In this document: positions 53,557 through 63,069 of the stretch, piece by piece
Layout: each line of letters begins with the position of its first letter
Position numbering within the stretch: the first letter of the stretch is position 1
Origin: UBA830 sp002295635
GTDB lineage: Bacteria; Pseudomonadota; Alphaproteobacteria; MPNO01; UBA830
Reading direction: 5' to 3'
Assembly (NCBI GenBank): GCA_002295635.1
Contig: DBHK01000013.1
Span: forward strand, 1 to 64,000
Length of the DNA: 64,000 nt
The notes under the pieces: model-generated
Database searches by the model: none
Told to the model about the DNA's origin: nothing
Seen by the model: only the letters and a program-made list of their open reading frames with translations
Position numbers and translations under genes: made by a program

Positions 53557-53973
53557 ATGGCGAAAAAAGAAAAGTTGCGGAAAGAATGTGTTTACATTCC
53601 TGGTATGACCGAGGCCTTAAAAAAGGGAAAAGTACCGTTGTCACCTGCCGTTAAGGCCAACGGATTTGTCTTCGTGTCGGGCTTACCACCAATTGACACA
53701 AAGACCGGGAAGCTCGTCAACGGCGATATATCTCGTCAAACGCGTCAATCACTAAGGAATGTCCGGGACGCGCTAAAAGCGGCTGGATCCTCAATGGATC
53801 AGGTTGTGAAAGTAAATATTTACTGTTCAAATTCTGGATATTTTGACCGGATCAACGATGAATATCGGAAATTTTTCCCAAAAAATCCACCAGCTCGGAC
53901 TTTCGTGACCGTCGGCTCATGGCCTTGGGAGTTCGACGTCGAGATTGAATGCACCGCCTTGTGTGACTTATAG
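53557..53973 (+). CDS. RidA-family protein, possible 2-aminomuconate deaminase
   Basis: RidA/YjgF proteins hydrolyse reactive enamines and imines; one branch is the 2-aminomuconate deaminase of the 3-hydroxyanthranilate route. Conserved blocks are VKANGFVFVSGLPP, QTRQSLRNVRDALKAAGSSM and the near-C-terminal PPARTFV with its Arg. I start at 53557 (MAKKEK), because AGGGGG lies 5-6 bases upstream; it is 138 aa. It is 21 bases ahead of 3-hydroxyanthranilate dioxygenase, which makes the deaminase assignment plausible but not proven. Confidence 0.78.
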   Translation: MAKKEKLRKECVYIPGMTEALKKGKVPLSPAVKANGFVFVSGLPPIDTKTGKLVNGDISRQTRQSLRNVRDALKAAGSSMDQVVKVNIYCSNSGYFDRINDEYRKFFPKNPPARTFVTVGSWPWEFDVEIECTALCDL

Positions 53974-53994
53974 GCTTATCGCGGGAGAATAGTC

Positions 53995-54516
53995 ATGGCG
54001 TCTCGCCTACCCATTAATCTGATGAAGTGGATCAACGACCACGACGAAGTCCTTAAGCCACCAGTCGGTAACGCCCAGATTTGGCAAGATGGAGAATTCA
54101 TGATCACTGTTGTAGGTGGGCCCAATATCCGTACAGACTATCACGATGATCCTGGTGACGAATTCTTCTACCAACTGAAGGGCGATATGAACCTGCGGAT
54201 TATTGAGGAAGGCAAACCTAAAGATATGCCAATTCGCGAAGGTGAAATTTTACTGTTACCGTCGCATACACGGCACTCCCCGCAACGCCCAGCTGATACC
54301 GTAGGTCTGGTAATTGAACGTATACGCCGGCCCGGGGAATTAGATGCATTCGAGTGGTATTGTGAGAAGTGCGACACGAAGGTTCATCGACGTGAAATCG
54401 AAGTGAACAATATTGTCACAGACCTCCCACCAGTTTTCGAAGAATATTATGGGGATTCGAGCCTAAGGATATGTCCATCCTGCAGTCATCAAAACCCCGG
54501 CAAACCAGACAGCTAG
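53995..54516 (+). CDS. nbaC: 3-Hydroxyanthranilate 3,4-dioxygenase
   Basis: This cupin enzyme opens the ring of 3-hydroxyanthranilate to 2-amino-3-carboxymuconate semialdehyde in tryptophan or nitrobenzoate breakdown, or toward NAD synthesis. Iron ligands are His50 and Glu56 in DYHDDPGDEFFYQ and His94 in PSHTRHSPQRP. The C-terminal rubredoxin-like site has Cys123, Cys126, Cys160 and Cys163. The 173-aa length is normal. GGGAG lies 7 bases upstream. The decarboxylase and dehydrogenase of the next steps are not in the window. Confidence 0.92.
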   Translation: MASRLPINLMKWINDHDEVLKPPVGNAQIWQDGEFMITVVGGPNIRTDYHDDPGDEFFYQLKGDMNLRIIEEGKPKDMPIREGEILLLPSHTRHSPQRPADTVGLVIERIRRPGELDAFEWYCEKCDTKVHRREIEVNNIVTDLPPVFEEYYGDSSLRICPSCSHQNPGKPDS

Positions 54517-54666
54517 ACTTATTAGCGTATCCTGCCTTTAAGACAGCCATTTGATAATAAGTTTAAAAATATGCATTCAACTACTTCCGTCAAAATAAAA
54601 GAGAGGGGTACTAACAACAAAAAATGTTAGGTGCCGTAACCACGGGTCTTCACCGACATGCGGAAA

Positions 54667-55209
54667 TCAGTGGCCTTTGTGGTGGCCGAATCCCTGCATG
54701 TTGCCTTTTATTCGGTCACCCATCGCGGCAGCCGTCGTGACCTCGACTTGGATGATATACTCTCCAGCCTTTTCAAATACTAACGTAAGCGGAAAAAAAT
54801 CACCTACCTTGAGCGGCTTATAAAGGCCAATCAACATGACGTGGTATCCGCCCGGTTTCATCTCGACCGTACCGCCGACTGGTAGGTCAATACCATCAAC
54901 CTGACGCATACGCATGACACCATTGTCCATCAGGTGGGTATGAATTTCTATACGTTTTGCGACACCTCCTTTTATCATCATAAGACGGTCTTTAATCTCA
55001 CCGACGTTAACAATCCTTAGATAAGCTGCCCCGTTCTTGACCCTACCCAGGGTTGCACGTGCCCAAGATTTCTCAATTTTTAATCCGTTCATACTATGAG
55101 AACGAGAGTCATTTTTATCGCGCATTATCTTGTGGGAATGAGCGAATACTATGTTTGCGGAGGTGATTACTATTACAGCCGAAATACCGATTCTAAAAAG
55201 CCGATTCAT
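54667..55209 (-). CDS. Periplasmic copper chaperone PCu(A)C
   Basis: PCu(A)C proteins carry Cu(I) in the periplasm, chiefly to the CuA site of cytochrome oxidase. A signal peptide (about residues 1-23) is followed by a His-rich stretch. The metal site HxnMx21-22HxM is visible in EIHTHLMDNGVMRMRQ and GGYHVMLIGL. A second His-rich tail (GHHKGH) ends the 180-aa protein. It stands alone and converges on the 3-hydroxyanthranilate dioxygenase gene. Confidence 0.9.
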   Translation of the reverse strand: MNRLFRIGISAVIVITSANIVFAHSHKIMRDKNDSRSHSMNGLKIEKSWARATLGRVKNGAAYLRIVNVGEIKDRLMMIKGGVAKRIEIHTHLMDNGVMRMRQVDGIDLPVGGTVEMKPGGYHVMLIGLYKPLKVGDFFPLTLVFEKAGEYIIQVEVTTAAAMGDRIKGNMQGFGHHKGH

Positions 55210-55603
55210 TTAATTTTTTCCAAAAGAAAATTCCATTTAAGGAATGATTTTGCTGGACTGTGTAGCGCTGTTACGCAGCTATTCTACCACATTTGGTGAT
55301 TGTTAGTTAAATCCCAAATCTCGACGGTGAGTTATAACATACCCACTTGTATATTGGACTTAGCCTGAGGTGAACTCTGTTCAAAATGGATAATTAGCTC
55401 GAAGACGAAACCAACTGCGCACGAATAGCAATGTTCACGCGACGTCGATATCGGACATGGACCCTCTAATAGGCCTAATCTTTTGGGAAAGAGATATCTA
55501 GCCACAATTGAAAGCTAGGGTCTGCCGCGACAAACCCCGGCGGCAATGTATAAGAAAAAATATTATTTCTTAGATTATAAATGTTCCGTTGAGATCTTTA
55601 AGG
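55210..55603. other. Intergenic, no gene seen
   Basis: There are 394 bases between the PCu(A)C start and the VWA gene stop. A 6-bp GC stem (TGCCGC/GCGGCA near 55523-55545) and an AT-rich TAAGAAA/TTTCTTA palindrome near 55550-55575 are present. The latter could end the leftward moxR-VWA transcript, but neither has a clear T-run. Confidence 0.45.
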
Positions 55604-56797
55604 TCAATTCACATGCGATGACGCTTGGCGGCCTTGCCGAAGCAGCTTCATGGCTGCGTCTAGCCCATCGACTGTCAGTGGAAACATACGGCCTTCAAGG
55701 AGCTGATACGTAATCCGTATGCTGGGCGTCGACATCCAACGCTCCGGAGGAACGGGGTTAAGCCAAACCGCATCGGGGTATTTCGCAAGAAAACGTCTCA
55801 ACCACAAATCGCCCGGCTCTTCATTCCAATGTTCGATTGATCCACCTACTTCACTTATCTCGAAAGGGCTCATGGTCGCATCACCAACAAAGATGACCTT
55901 CCAATCGGGTCCGTACGTATTCATGACCTCCCAAGTCGAGGTCCATTCGTTATAACCTCTCCGATTTTGTCTCCAAACACGCTCATACAAAAAATTATGG
56001 AAGTAATAATATTCAAGGTGCTTGAACTCTGTTCGCACCGCTGAAAACAGCTCTTCCGAAATACGGATAAAGCTGTCCATTGAACCTCCGATATCGAACA
56101 TGGTTAACACCTTTACCTTGTTCTTGCGCTCGGCGCGCATCTTGATGTCAAGCATACCACCGCGGTCAGCAGTAGATTTTATCGTCTCATTCAGATCAAA
56201 CTCATCCTCAGCCCCTTCGCGGACAAACTGGCGTAAACGACGCAGAGCCATCTTCATGTTGCGCGTGCCGATCTCGGTTTCGCCACGTAACGACCGGAAA
56301 TCTCGTTTCTGCCACATCTTCGCGGCACTTTTACCGCCGCCATCACCGCCGATACGTACCCCCGCCGGGTTCTGACCATTATTGCCAAAGGGCGATGTTC
56401 CACCGGTACCGATCCAGCGACTGCCTCCATGGTGAGCAGAGTCTTGTTCCTGCAGTCTCTTTGCCAATTCGTCCATCAGTTCTTCAAAAGACATGGCATC
56501 GATCTCCTCGTCGGAGAACATTTCTCTAGCGAGACCGTTTAACCAATCCTCGGGAATATGTTCATCCATAAGGCCCGCGGTTTTATGCATCGCCCCCTTA
56601 AAGAAATTTTCAAAAACAAGGTCGAAGGTATCAAAGAATCGCTCGTCCTTGACGAGAGACGCTCGCGACAAATAATAGAACTCATCGATATTCGCTTCGG
56701 CAACCCCCTTATCTAGTGCCTCTAAAAACGTAAGATATTCTCGTATGGTGACGGGAATTCTGGCTTCTCGAAGATTGTAAAAGAATTGGACCAGCAT
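55604..56797 (-). CDS. VWA-domain protein, CoxE-like
   Basis: This 397-aa protein has an all-alpha N-terminal half and a C-terminal von Willebrand factor A domain. The metal-ion-dependent adhesion site reads FDIGGSMDSF, so the usual DxSxS is DxGxS. VWA proteins paired with MoxR ATPases act as chaperones that load metals or mature oxidoreductases and other complexes. A Gly-rich linker lies around residues 120-160. It begins 6 bases after the moxR gene stop, clearly one operon. Confidence 0.88.
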   Translation of the reverse strand: MLVQFFYNLREARIPVTIREYLTFLEALDKGVAEANIDEFYYLSRASLVKDERFFDTFDLVFENFFKGAMHKTAGLMDEHIPEDWLNGLAREMFSDEEIDAMSFEELMDELAKRLQEQDSAHHGGSRWIGTGGTSPFGNNGQNPAGVRIGGDGGGKSAAKMWQKRDFRSLRGETEIGTRNMKMALRRLRQFVREGAEDEFDLNETIKSTADRGGMLDIKMRAERKNKVKVLTMFDIGGSMDSFIRISEELFSAVRTEFKHLEYYYFHNFLYERVWRQNRRGYNEWTSTWEVMNTYGPDWKVIFVGDATMSPFEISEVGGSIEHWNEEPGDLWLRRFLAKYPDAVWLNPVPPERWMSTPSIRITYQLLEGRMFPLTVDGLDAAMKLLRQGRQASSHVN

Positions 56798-56803
56798 CGG
56801 GTA

Positions 56804-57646
56804 TTAAGGATCCTGTCGTCGTGACATAAAGGCAAGGCGCTCAAACATGTGAACATCTTGTTCATTCTTTAACAAGGCACCGTGAAGTTTTGGAATTGCC
56901 TTGGTTGAGTCACCCCGCAGTACCTCGGGATCGATATCCTCAGCAAGGAGCAGCTTGATCCAGTCCAGTAGTTCAGAGGTCGACGGTTTTTTCTTAATAC
57001 CGTTAACATCACGAATGGAGAAGAATACCTCCATAGCTTCTTTTAGAAGGCGTTTTTTTATATCTGGAAAATGCACCGCAATGATCTGTTCCATCGTTTC
57101 TTCATCCGGAAAGCGAATATAGTGGAAGAAACATCGGCGCAAAAACGCGTCGGGGAGTTCCTTTTCGTTGTTAGACGTAATGATAACTACCGGCCGGTTA
57201 ACTGCCTTCACCGTTTCCTTCGTCTCGTAAACGTAGAATTCCATACGATCGATTTCGCGCAGCAAGTCATTGGGAAATTCGATATCAGCCTTATCGATCT
57301 CATCGATTAGCAACACGGCCTGCTTTTCCGAAGCAAATGCTTCCCACAGCATGCCACGCTTTATGTAATTGTTTATATCCTGAACTCGATCATCACCGAG
57401 TTGAGAGTCCCGAAGCCGTGAAACCGCATCGTATTCGTATAATCCATGGCTCGCTTTAGTAGTAGATTTGATATGCCATTCGTGAAATGGCATATCAAGC
57501 GCCTCTGCCACTTCCATCGCAAGCATAGTCTTGCCAGTACCGGGCTCGCCTTTAATTAAAAGGGGACGCTGAAGAGTGATAGCAGCGTTGACGGCCGTCA
57601 TGAGATCATCCGTCGCGACATAATTTTGTGTACCGGTAAACTTCAT
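56804..57646 (-). CDS. MoxR-family AAA+ ATPase
   Basis: This is a 280-aa AAA+ ATPase with Walker A GEPGTGKTM, Walker B VLLIDEIDKAD, sensor 1 IITSNNEKELPDAFLRRC and the arginine finger within that block. MoxR proteins remodel or mature partner complexes together with a VWA protein, here the next gene downstream. The target is not evident; adjacent genes (CopD-like, sulfurtransferase) only hint at metal or sulfur metabolism. Confidence 0.93.
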   Translation of the reverse strand: MKFTGTQNYVATDDLMTAVNAAITLQRPLLIKGEPGTGKTMLAMEVAEALDMPFHEWHIKSTTKASHGLYEYDAVSRLRDSQLGDDRVQDINNYIKRGMLWEAFASEKQAVLLIDEIDKADIEFPNDLLREIDRMEFYVYETKETVKAVNRPVVIITSNNEKELPDAFLRRCFFHYIRFPDEETMEQIIAVHFPDIKKRLLKEAMEVFFSIRDVNGIKKKPSTSELLDWIKLLLAEDIDPEVLRGDSTKAIPKLHGALLKNEQDVHMFERLAFMSRRQDP

Positions 57647-57729
57647 AAAGTGATCTTTCTACGGAAAACAGTTACAATACGGCCGGAAAATAATGCACCC
57701 CCCACCAACGATCAAGCGAGTGCCTCTGT

Positions 57730-58185
57730 ATGATCACTATCTCCCTCGCCCTTCACGTGCTCGCCACAGTCGTATGGGTAGGTGGTATGTTTTTTGCCAT
57801 CATGGTTCTTCGTTTGGCCGCTGGAGAACTTGCACCTCCGACCAGAGCACCTTTATGGGGCCGCGTCTTCGCGAAGTTCTTCCCGTGGGTTTGGGTAGCG
57901 GTCATTATCCTTCCATTGACAGGTTACTGGATGATCTTTGCGGTGTGGGGAGGTTTTTCTTCACTTCCAACACACGTCCATATTATGCATGGGATAGGCC
58001 TTATAATGATCGCGATCTACCTTCACCTTTGGTTTGCGCCCTACAAGCGTTTTCGAGCAGCGCTCGCAGATGGAGACATCCCAACGGCTGGCAATAATCT
58101 CAATCAAATCCGCGTGTTGGTGACCACTAACCTTTTGGTCGGGTTAATAACCTCGGTGATTGGAAGTACTGGGCGCTACTGGTAG
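57730..58185 (+). CDS. CopD-like integral membrane protein
   Basis: This 151-aa protein has four predicted membrane helices. The first carries HVLATVVWVGGMFF, and HVHIMHGIGLIMIAIYLHLW contains several His that could bind heme or copper. It resembles small CopD-family proteins, usually annotated as copper-resistance or cytochrome-like, but the function is unproven. It diverges from moxR with 83 bases between. A PCu(A)C copper chaperone is encoded 2.5 kb away. Confidence 0.7.
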   Translation: MITISLALHVLATVVWVGGMFFAIMVLRLAAGELAPPTRAPLWGRVFAKFFPWVWVAVIILPLTGYWMIFAVWGGFSSLPTHVHIMHGIGLIMIAIYLHLWFAPYKRFRAALADGDIPTAGNNLNQIRVLVTTNLLVGLITSVIGSTGRYW

Positions 58186-58418
58186 AAACCTAAAAGGTTT
58201 AAACAACCATATGTTCTATGAAAACCCAGAAACTTGCAAAGGACTGTGGTGACTGCAGCTACGATGTGAACAACCGAAACTCAACTCCGGCAAGTGCGAT
58301 AACGATCACACCGCAATTAATTCCAGCTACTTTAAAATTCAATCCCAATGAATCTCTGTATCTGCAGCCGATGTCCCACCGAGCTAATTTAGATTTTGAT
58401 TTTTTAGTGAGAAAACAG

Positions 58419-59267
58419 ATGAATAACGACATTCCCACCCTCGTTGAAACGGACTGGCTAGCCGCCAATCTCTCCAGTGGTGAGATCCGAATTATCGATG
58501 CTACCTGGTATCTTCCTACCGTCGATCGTAACGGGATAGAAAATTACAATGATGGGCATATCCCTGGGGCCGTCTTTTGGGATATCGACGCAATTTCCGA
58601 TCCAAATACTCAGTTACCGCATATGATGCCAGATGAGGCGATATTCGAAGGTCACATGAGAGAGCTAGGCATAGGCAGCGAACATCACATCATCGTCTAT
58701 GACAATGTGAAAATGATGACGGCACCGCGCGTATGGTGGACGCTTCGAGCGTTTGGACACGATAAGGTTTCCATCCTGAATGGTGGTCAGAAAAAGTGGG
58801 TCGCCGAGAACCGGTCACTGACTAAAACCAGTTCCTGTACTCACGCGACAAATTTTATCGCGCGCTTAGATACTCTTATGATACGTTCAATCGACGAGGT
58901 CCGGGAGAATTTGATTAATAATCAAGAACAATTACTCGATGCCCGAACCTCCCGCCGTTTCAATGGCATCGACCCAGAACCCCGCCCGGGATGTCGGTCA
59001 GGGCATATCCCCAAAAGCCTTAATTTACCGTTTAATCAATTAATCGATGAGGAATCTGGCTTGTTCAAATCGGCGGAAGACCTCAAATCTATATTTGACG
59101 CCGCCGGCATCGACGAGGCTAGCACGATCGTTACCACGTGCGGTTCGGGGATAACCGCCTGCGTTTTGGCACTGGGTCTTTACTTGACCGGACGATATGA
59201 TGTAGCGGTCTACGATGGTTCCTGGACTGAATGGGGAGGCCATGAGGATACGCCAGTAGCATCCTGA
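58419..59267 (+). CDS. sseA: 3-Mercaptopyruvate sulfurtransferase
   Basis: SseA transfers sulfur from 3-mercaptopyruvate to a thiol or cyanide acceptor. It has two rhodanese domains, and the active-site loop CGSGITA lies in the second. I start at 58419 (MNNDIPTLVETDWL), giving 282 aa, almost the E. coli length (281). The open frame reaches back to 58218, but those 67 extra residues have no family counterpart or signal-peptide features. Next to a cystathionine beta-lyase-type gene, a shared role in cysteine and methionine sulfur metabolism is likely. Confidence 0.92.
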   Translation: MNNDIPTLVETDWLAANLSSGEIRIIDATWYLPTVDRNGIENYNDGHIPGAVFWDIDAISDPNTQLPHMMPDEAIFEGHMRELGIGSEHHIIVYDNVKMMTAPRVWWTLRAFGHDKVSILNGGQKKWVAENRSLTKTSSCTHATNFIARLDTLMIRSIDEVRENLINNQEQLLDARTSRRFNGIDPEPRPGCRSGHIPKSLNLPFNQLIDEESGLFKSAEDLKSIFDAAGIDEASTIVTTCGSGITACVLALGLYLTGRYDVAVYDGSWTEWGGHEDTPVAS

Positions 59268-59318
59268 TGCCACCCTCTATATGTTACTCATTCTAATTTC
59301 CACAAGTTTTCGAGAGCC

Positions 59319-60494
59319 ATGAAAGAAGATACCAAAATTGTTCATAAGGGACGCGACCCCGACGCCAATCACGGCATAATAAATCCCCCGGTGTACCACG
59401 CCTCAACAATAGCATGGGGCTCCGTCGCCGAGATGGAACGTCGACGCGAGAATCGGTGGGAGCCCGGCGTTTACACCTACGGTCGACATGGCACGCCAAC
59501 CCACGACGCACTGGAAGAAGCCTTTGCGGCAATCTCAGGTGGTTATCGCTCAGTTGCAGTTGCTTCAGGTCTCGCCGCGATCAACGCCGCCATGCTCGCT
59601 TATTTAAAGCAAGGTGATCATGTTTTGATGGTAGATTGCGTTTACGGTCCTGCACGGAATTTTTGCGATAATGTTGTCGGCCGGTTCGGTGTCGAGACAA
59701 CTTATTATGATCCAGCGATCGGCGCGGGCATAAAGGACCTGATCCGCGATAATACCAAAATAGTTTATGTCGAGGCACCTGGCTCGCAGACCTTCGAAAT
59801 GCAAGATATCCCTGCGATAGCTCAAGAAGCCCACAGGCGTGGATGTGTGGTCATCATGGACGATACCTGGTCGGCAGGTATTTACTTCAAACCTTTCGAG
59901 CACGGCGTTGACGTCTGCGCTATGGCCGCTACCAAATATATTGTAGGCCATTCGGACGTGATGATGGGACTTATCACAACGACGGAAGAACATTGGGAAA
60001 TGGTGCGTCCCTCTGCATCCGTATTAGGCGCAAATTCAGGGCCTGACGACGTCTATCTCGCACTTCGTGGACTTCGTACCCTCCCAGTACGCCTCAAACG
60101 ACATATGGAAACTGGCATCACATTAGCTAAGTGGCTGAAGGCGAGACCGGAAGTTGAGCGGGTATTTCACCCGGCTCTGCCCGATCATCCAGGTCACGAT
60201 ATCTGGCAGCGAGACTTCACTGGTGCGAGCGGTCTTTTTTCGTTTGTCCTGAAAAACGAATTCGATAGGCCGAGCATCCACTCCATGCTCGACGAAATGG
60301 AACTTTACGCAATGGGTGCGAGTTGGGGTGGCTTCGAGAGCCTGATCATGCCTTCTAATCCCGGAGGCAACCGTACGGCCACCAAATGGGAATACGAGGG
60401 CCAACTTATCCGTATTCATGCCGGCCTAGAAGATCCAGAAGACTTGATTGAGGATCTTCAGCAGGGCTTCAACCGCTTAAACGGAAATGGCTGA
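59319..60494 (+). CDS. metC: Cystathionine beta-lyase family PLP enzyme
   Basis: This is a Cys/Met-metabolism PLP enzyme of 391 aa, probably splitting cystathionine to homocysteine, pyruvate and ammonia. The PLP Lys is in MAATKYIVGHSDVMMG, and YGRHGTPTHDALEEA and SGLAAINAAMLAYL are typical of the alphaproteobacterial MetC branch. Other Cys/Met lyases cannot be excluded. It is 51 bases downstream of sseA, and its stop overlaps the cobW-type gene by 8 bases. Confidence 0.9.
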   Translation: MKEDTKIVHKGRDPDANHGIINPPVYHASTIAWGSVAEMERRRENRWEPGVYTYGRHGTPTHDALEEAFAAISGGYRSVAVASGLAAINAAMLAYLKQGDHVLMVDCVYGPARNFCDNVVGRFGVETTYYDPAIGAGIKDLIRDNTKIVYVEAPGSQTFEMQDIPAIAQEAHRRGCVVIMDDTWSAGIYFKPFEHGVDVCAMAATKYIVGHSDVMMGLITTTEEHWEMVRPSASVLGANSGPDDVYLALRGLRTLPVRLKRHMETGITLAKWLKARPEVERVFHPALPDHPGHDIWQRDFTGASGLFSFVLKNEFDRPSIHSMLDEMELYAMGASWGGFESLIMPSNPGGNRTATKWEYEGQLIRIHAGLEDPEDLIEDLQQGFNRLNGNG

Positions 60495-61569
60495 AACCGA
60501 TCCAAAACAAGAACCAGTTCAAGTTTCTCTGCTAACTGGATTTCTCGGGAGCGGCAAGACAACGCTTCTGAATAAGCTGGTTAAACACCCTGAGATGGTA
60601 GAAACCGCAGTCTTGATCAATGAGTTTGGTGAAATTGGTCTAGATCACCAGTTAGTAGAACGCATTGACGAAAACACTGTGTTGTTAAACGCTGGTTGTC
60701 TCTGCTGTACGGTTCAGGGAGACCTTGTAAACGCACTATCGGATCTGTTTTTTAAACGTTCGAGAGGAGAAGTTCCTTATTTCCGCCGCGTACTTATAGA
60801 AACTACCGGCCTCGCCGACCCCGCGCCAATTATTCATACATTAATGACGGCACCGCAGGTGTGCCAAAGATTTGCCTTGGATGGCATCATCACAACCATT
60901 GACGCAGTCAACGCCGAGAACGAATTGGATAGCCACGAGGAGTCTGTCAAACAAGCAGCGGTCGCGGACCGCCTCGTAATTACAAAATCTGACTTAGTCA
61001 CTTCCGACGATCTAAAGGGACTTAAGGACCGGCTAAGTGCACTCAATACCGGGGCACCCCAAGAGGTGGCTATTATGGGTGAAATCGCACCTTATAAGGT
61101 GCTCGATACCGGCCTTTATGATCCAAAGACCAAATCAGTAGATGTCCAGCGTTGGCTTCGAGACGAAGCCTATTTGAAGGAAAACGGGTCAGACCACCAA
61201 CATCCCGATCACGGGCACAACCATCATCACAATGATGTAAACCGTCATGATGACTTGATCTCTGCCTTTTGTATGACTCGAGATGATCCCATCGATTGGG
61301 AGGCTTTCGTCGCATGGATTCGCATCTTGATCGGACAACATGGAGAAAACCTTCTTCGCATCAAGGGAATTCTCAATATTTCGGGACGCGACAAACCTAT
61401 CGCAATACACGGCGTGCAGCACATGTTTCACGATCCGGCAGAACTAGCCGAATGGCCGGATGAAGACAGACGGTCTCGGATAGTTTTCATTACCCGCGGC
61501 CTCGATCAAAATGTATTAGAGGAAAAACTAGACAGCTTGACCGAACAGGCTGCGAAGCTCGATAACTAG
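60487..61569 (+). CDS. CobW/COG0523-family GTPase, metal chaperone
   Basis: COG0523 GTPases deliver metals, most often zinc or cobalt. The Walker A GFLGSGKTT is at residues 18-26, the metal-binding CxCC at Cys71-Cys74 (NAGCLCCTV), switch region ETTGLADPAP and base-recognition TKSDL follow. A His/Asp-rich loop (about 236-256, HPDHGHNHHHND) and the CobW_C domain complete 360 aa. It overlaps metC by 8 bases and precedes modABC by 24 bases. No Zur-like operator is evident. Confidence 0.93.
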   Translation: MAETDPKQEPVQVSLLTGFLGSGKTTLLNKLVKHPEMVETAVLINEFGEIGLDHQLVERIDENTVLLNAGCLCCTVQGDLVNALSDLFFKRSRGEVPYFRRVLIETTGLADPAPIIHTLMTAPQVCQRFALDGIITTIDAVNAENELDSHEESVKQAAVADRLVITKSDLVTSDDLKGLKDRLSALNTGAPQEVAIMGEIAPYKVLDTGLYDPKTKSVDVQRWLRDEAYLKENGSDHQHPDHGHNHHHNDVNRHDDLISAFCMTRDDPIDWEAFVAWIRILIGQHGENLLRIKGILNISGRDKPIAIHGVQHMFHDPAELAEWPDEDRRSRIVFITRGLDQNVLEEKLDSLTEQAAKLDN

Positions 61570-61593
61570 CCCCCTGTCCAACCGTTATATCCA

Positions 61594-62373
61594 ATGGTAA
61601 ATAACGGTATGCGTTTTATATTCGTCCCGCTTGCTTTTATAGCACTAACCCAGCCTTCACAACCTGAAGCGGCACCGCTCACCGTCTACGCTGCCGCTAG
61701 CACTCTGCCTGTTATCCATTCTATTGAGAAGCTTTGGATCCTAAAACACAGCAGAAAGCTCCGTGTGGTTTACGGTTCTAGTGGTGCCCTAGCCCGCCAA
61801 ATTTCGGCGGGCGCACCGGCAGATGTTTACATCTCTGCTAATCCAAAATGGATTGACTACCTGATTGAAAAAAAATCCGCGCACGGCGAGACTCGACATT
61901 CGGTCCTCGAAAATAGGCTCGCATTGATCTCTTCAACCCATGCGAAACGAATTAGAATTAAAGATCTCTCTTCAGCGATACCCGCAATTCTAGCAACTGG
62001 CGGACGGCTCGCTCTTGGCGATCCCCGACACGTGCCTGCCGGCCAATACGCTCGTGAAGCACTTCGAAGTCTCGGAATCTGGAACAGCATAAATAAACAG
62101 ACCGCCTATACCCATAATGTCCGTTTTGCACTCGCCTTGGTCCAAAGAGGGGAAGCGTCTCTTGGTATAGTTTACCAGACAGATGCGAGGAATGTGCCAT
62201 TGGTACAAATAATTGCGAAATTCCCAAAAGAATTGCATTCATCAATTAAATACGAAGTGGTCGGTACTCGTTCTGGTCATCGGTCTACCGGCGATTTTAT
62301 CGCTATACTCAAATCAGCGGAGGCTAGGACGCTTTATCGCACAGCTGGCTTCATCGTTCGAGACCAGTCCTAG
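61594..62373 (+). CDS. modA: Molybdate ABC transporter substrate-binding protein
   Basis: ModA captures molybdate in the periplasm. An N-terminal signal peptide (about residues 6-27) precedes the mature start APLTVYAAAST. The binding residues are suggested by YGSSGALARQISAGAPADVYISA and the later GDPRHVPAGQYAREAL. It is 259 aa. An ATG at 61609 is an alternative start. Its stop directly abuts the modB ATG, so the three mod genes form one operon, probably with the CobW gene. Confidence 0.93.
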   Translation: MVNNGMRFIFVPLAFIALTQPSQPEAAPLTVYAAASTLPVIHSIEKLWILKHSRKLRVVYGSSGALARQISAGAPADVYISANPKWIDYLIEKKSAHGETRHSVLENRLALISSTHAKRIRIKDLSSAIPAILATGGRLALGDPRHVPAGQYAREALRSLGIWNSINKQTAYTHNVRFALALVQRGEASLGIVYQTDARNVPLVQIIAKFPKELHSSIKYEVVGTRSGHRSTGDFIAILKSAEARTLYRTAGFIVRDQS

Positions 62374-63069
62374 ATGCTAGACCTGAGCCCCGTCGAAATT
62401 AATGCAGTTCTCCTTAGTCTAAAGGTGTCTATCTGGGCTGTGGGTATCAGCCTACCGCTGGGAATTGCAACTGCCTTGATCCTGGCAAGGCTGGAATTTC
62501 CAGGAAAAATACTTCTCGATTCACTTATTCATGTGCCGCTGGTGGTACCTCCGGTGGTTGTCGGTTACCTACTTCTTTTATTGCTTGGCCGAAACGGATA
62601 TTTTGGTGGCTGGCTATACGAGACCTTCGGCTTAACGGTCGTATTTTCTTGGCAGGGTGCGGCCGTCGCAGCCGCGGTGATGGCCTTTCCGCTTATGGTG
62701 CGAGCGATACGCCTTTCAATTGAGACAATTGATAGGCGTATCGAACAGGCTGCAAGGACACTTGGTGCCGGGCCGCTACAAGTCTTTTTAACGATCACTC
62801 TGCCGCTCTCTGGAACCGGTATCGTCGTCGGAATAATCTTAGCATTCGCCCGCGCGCTCGGAGAGTTTGGCGCCACCATTACCTTCGTTTCCGCCGTTCC
62901 GGGAGAAACCACGACGCTTCCTATTTCTCTTTACACTCTGTCGCAGGTACCGGGAGAAGAATCGGGTGCTATTAGACTGGTAGTCCTGTCGTTGATCATA
63001 GCTGTCGGCGCAATGTTTGCAGCTGAACTGCTCGCTCGCCGAGTTCGTAAACGGATTTCTGACGCATGA
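62374..63069 (+). CDS. modB: Molybdate ABC transporter permease
   Basis: ModB is the membrane channel of the molybdate importer. It has five to six helices in 231 aa, with the EAA loop EQAARTLGAGPLQVFLTITL that docks on ModC. The ATG follows the modA stop with no gap, and the TGA overlaps the modC ATG (ATGA). Confidence 0.95.
   Translation: MLDLSPVEINAVLLSLKVSIWAVGISLPLGIATALILARLEFPGKILLDSLIHVPLVVPPVVVGYLLLLLLGRNGYFGGWLYETFGLTVVFSWQGAAVAAAVMAFPLMVRAIRLSIETIDRRIEQAARTLGAGPLQVFLTITLPLSGTGIVVGIILAFARALGEFGATITFVSAVPGETTTLPISLYTLSQVPGEESGAIRLVVLSLIIAVGAMFAAELLARRVRKRISDA

Noticed and set aside
58218..58418. 67-residue N-terminal extension of SseA
   Set aside because: It has no family counterpart or targeting signal; the start at 58419 gives the standard SseA length.
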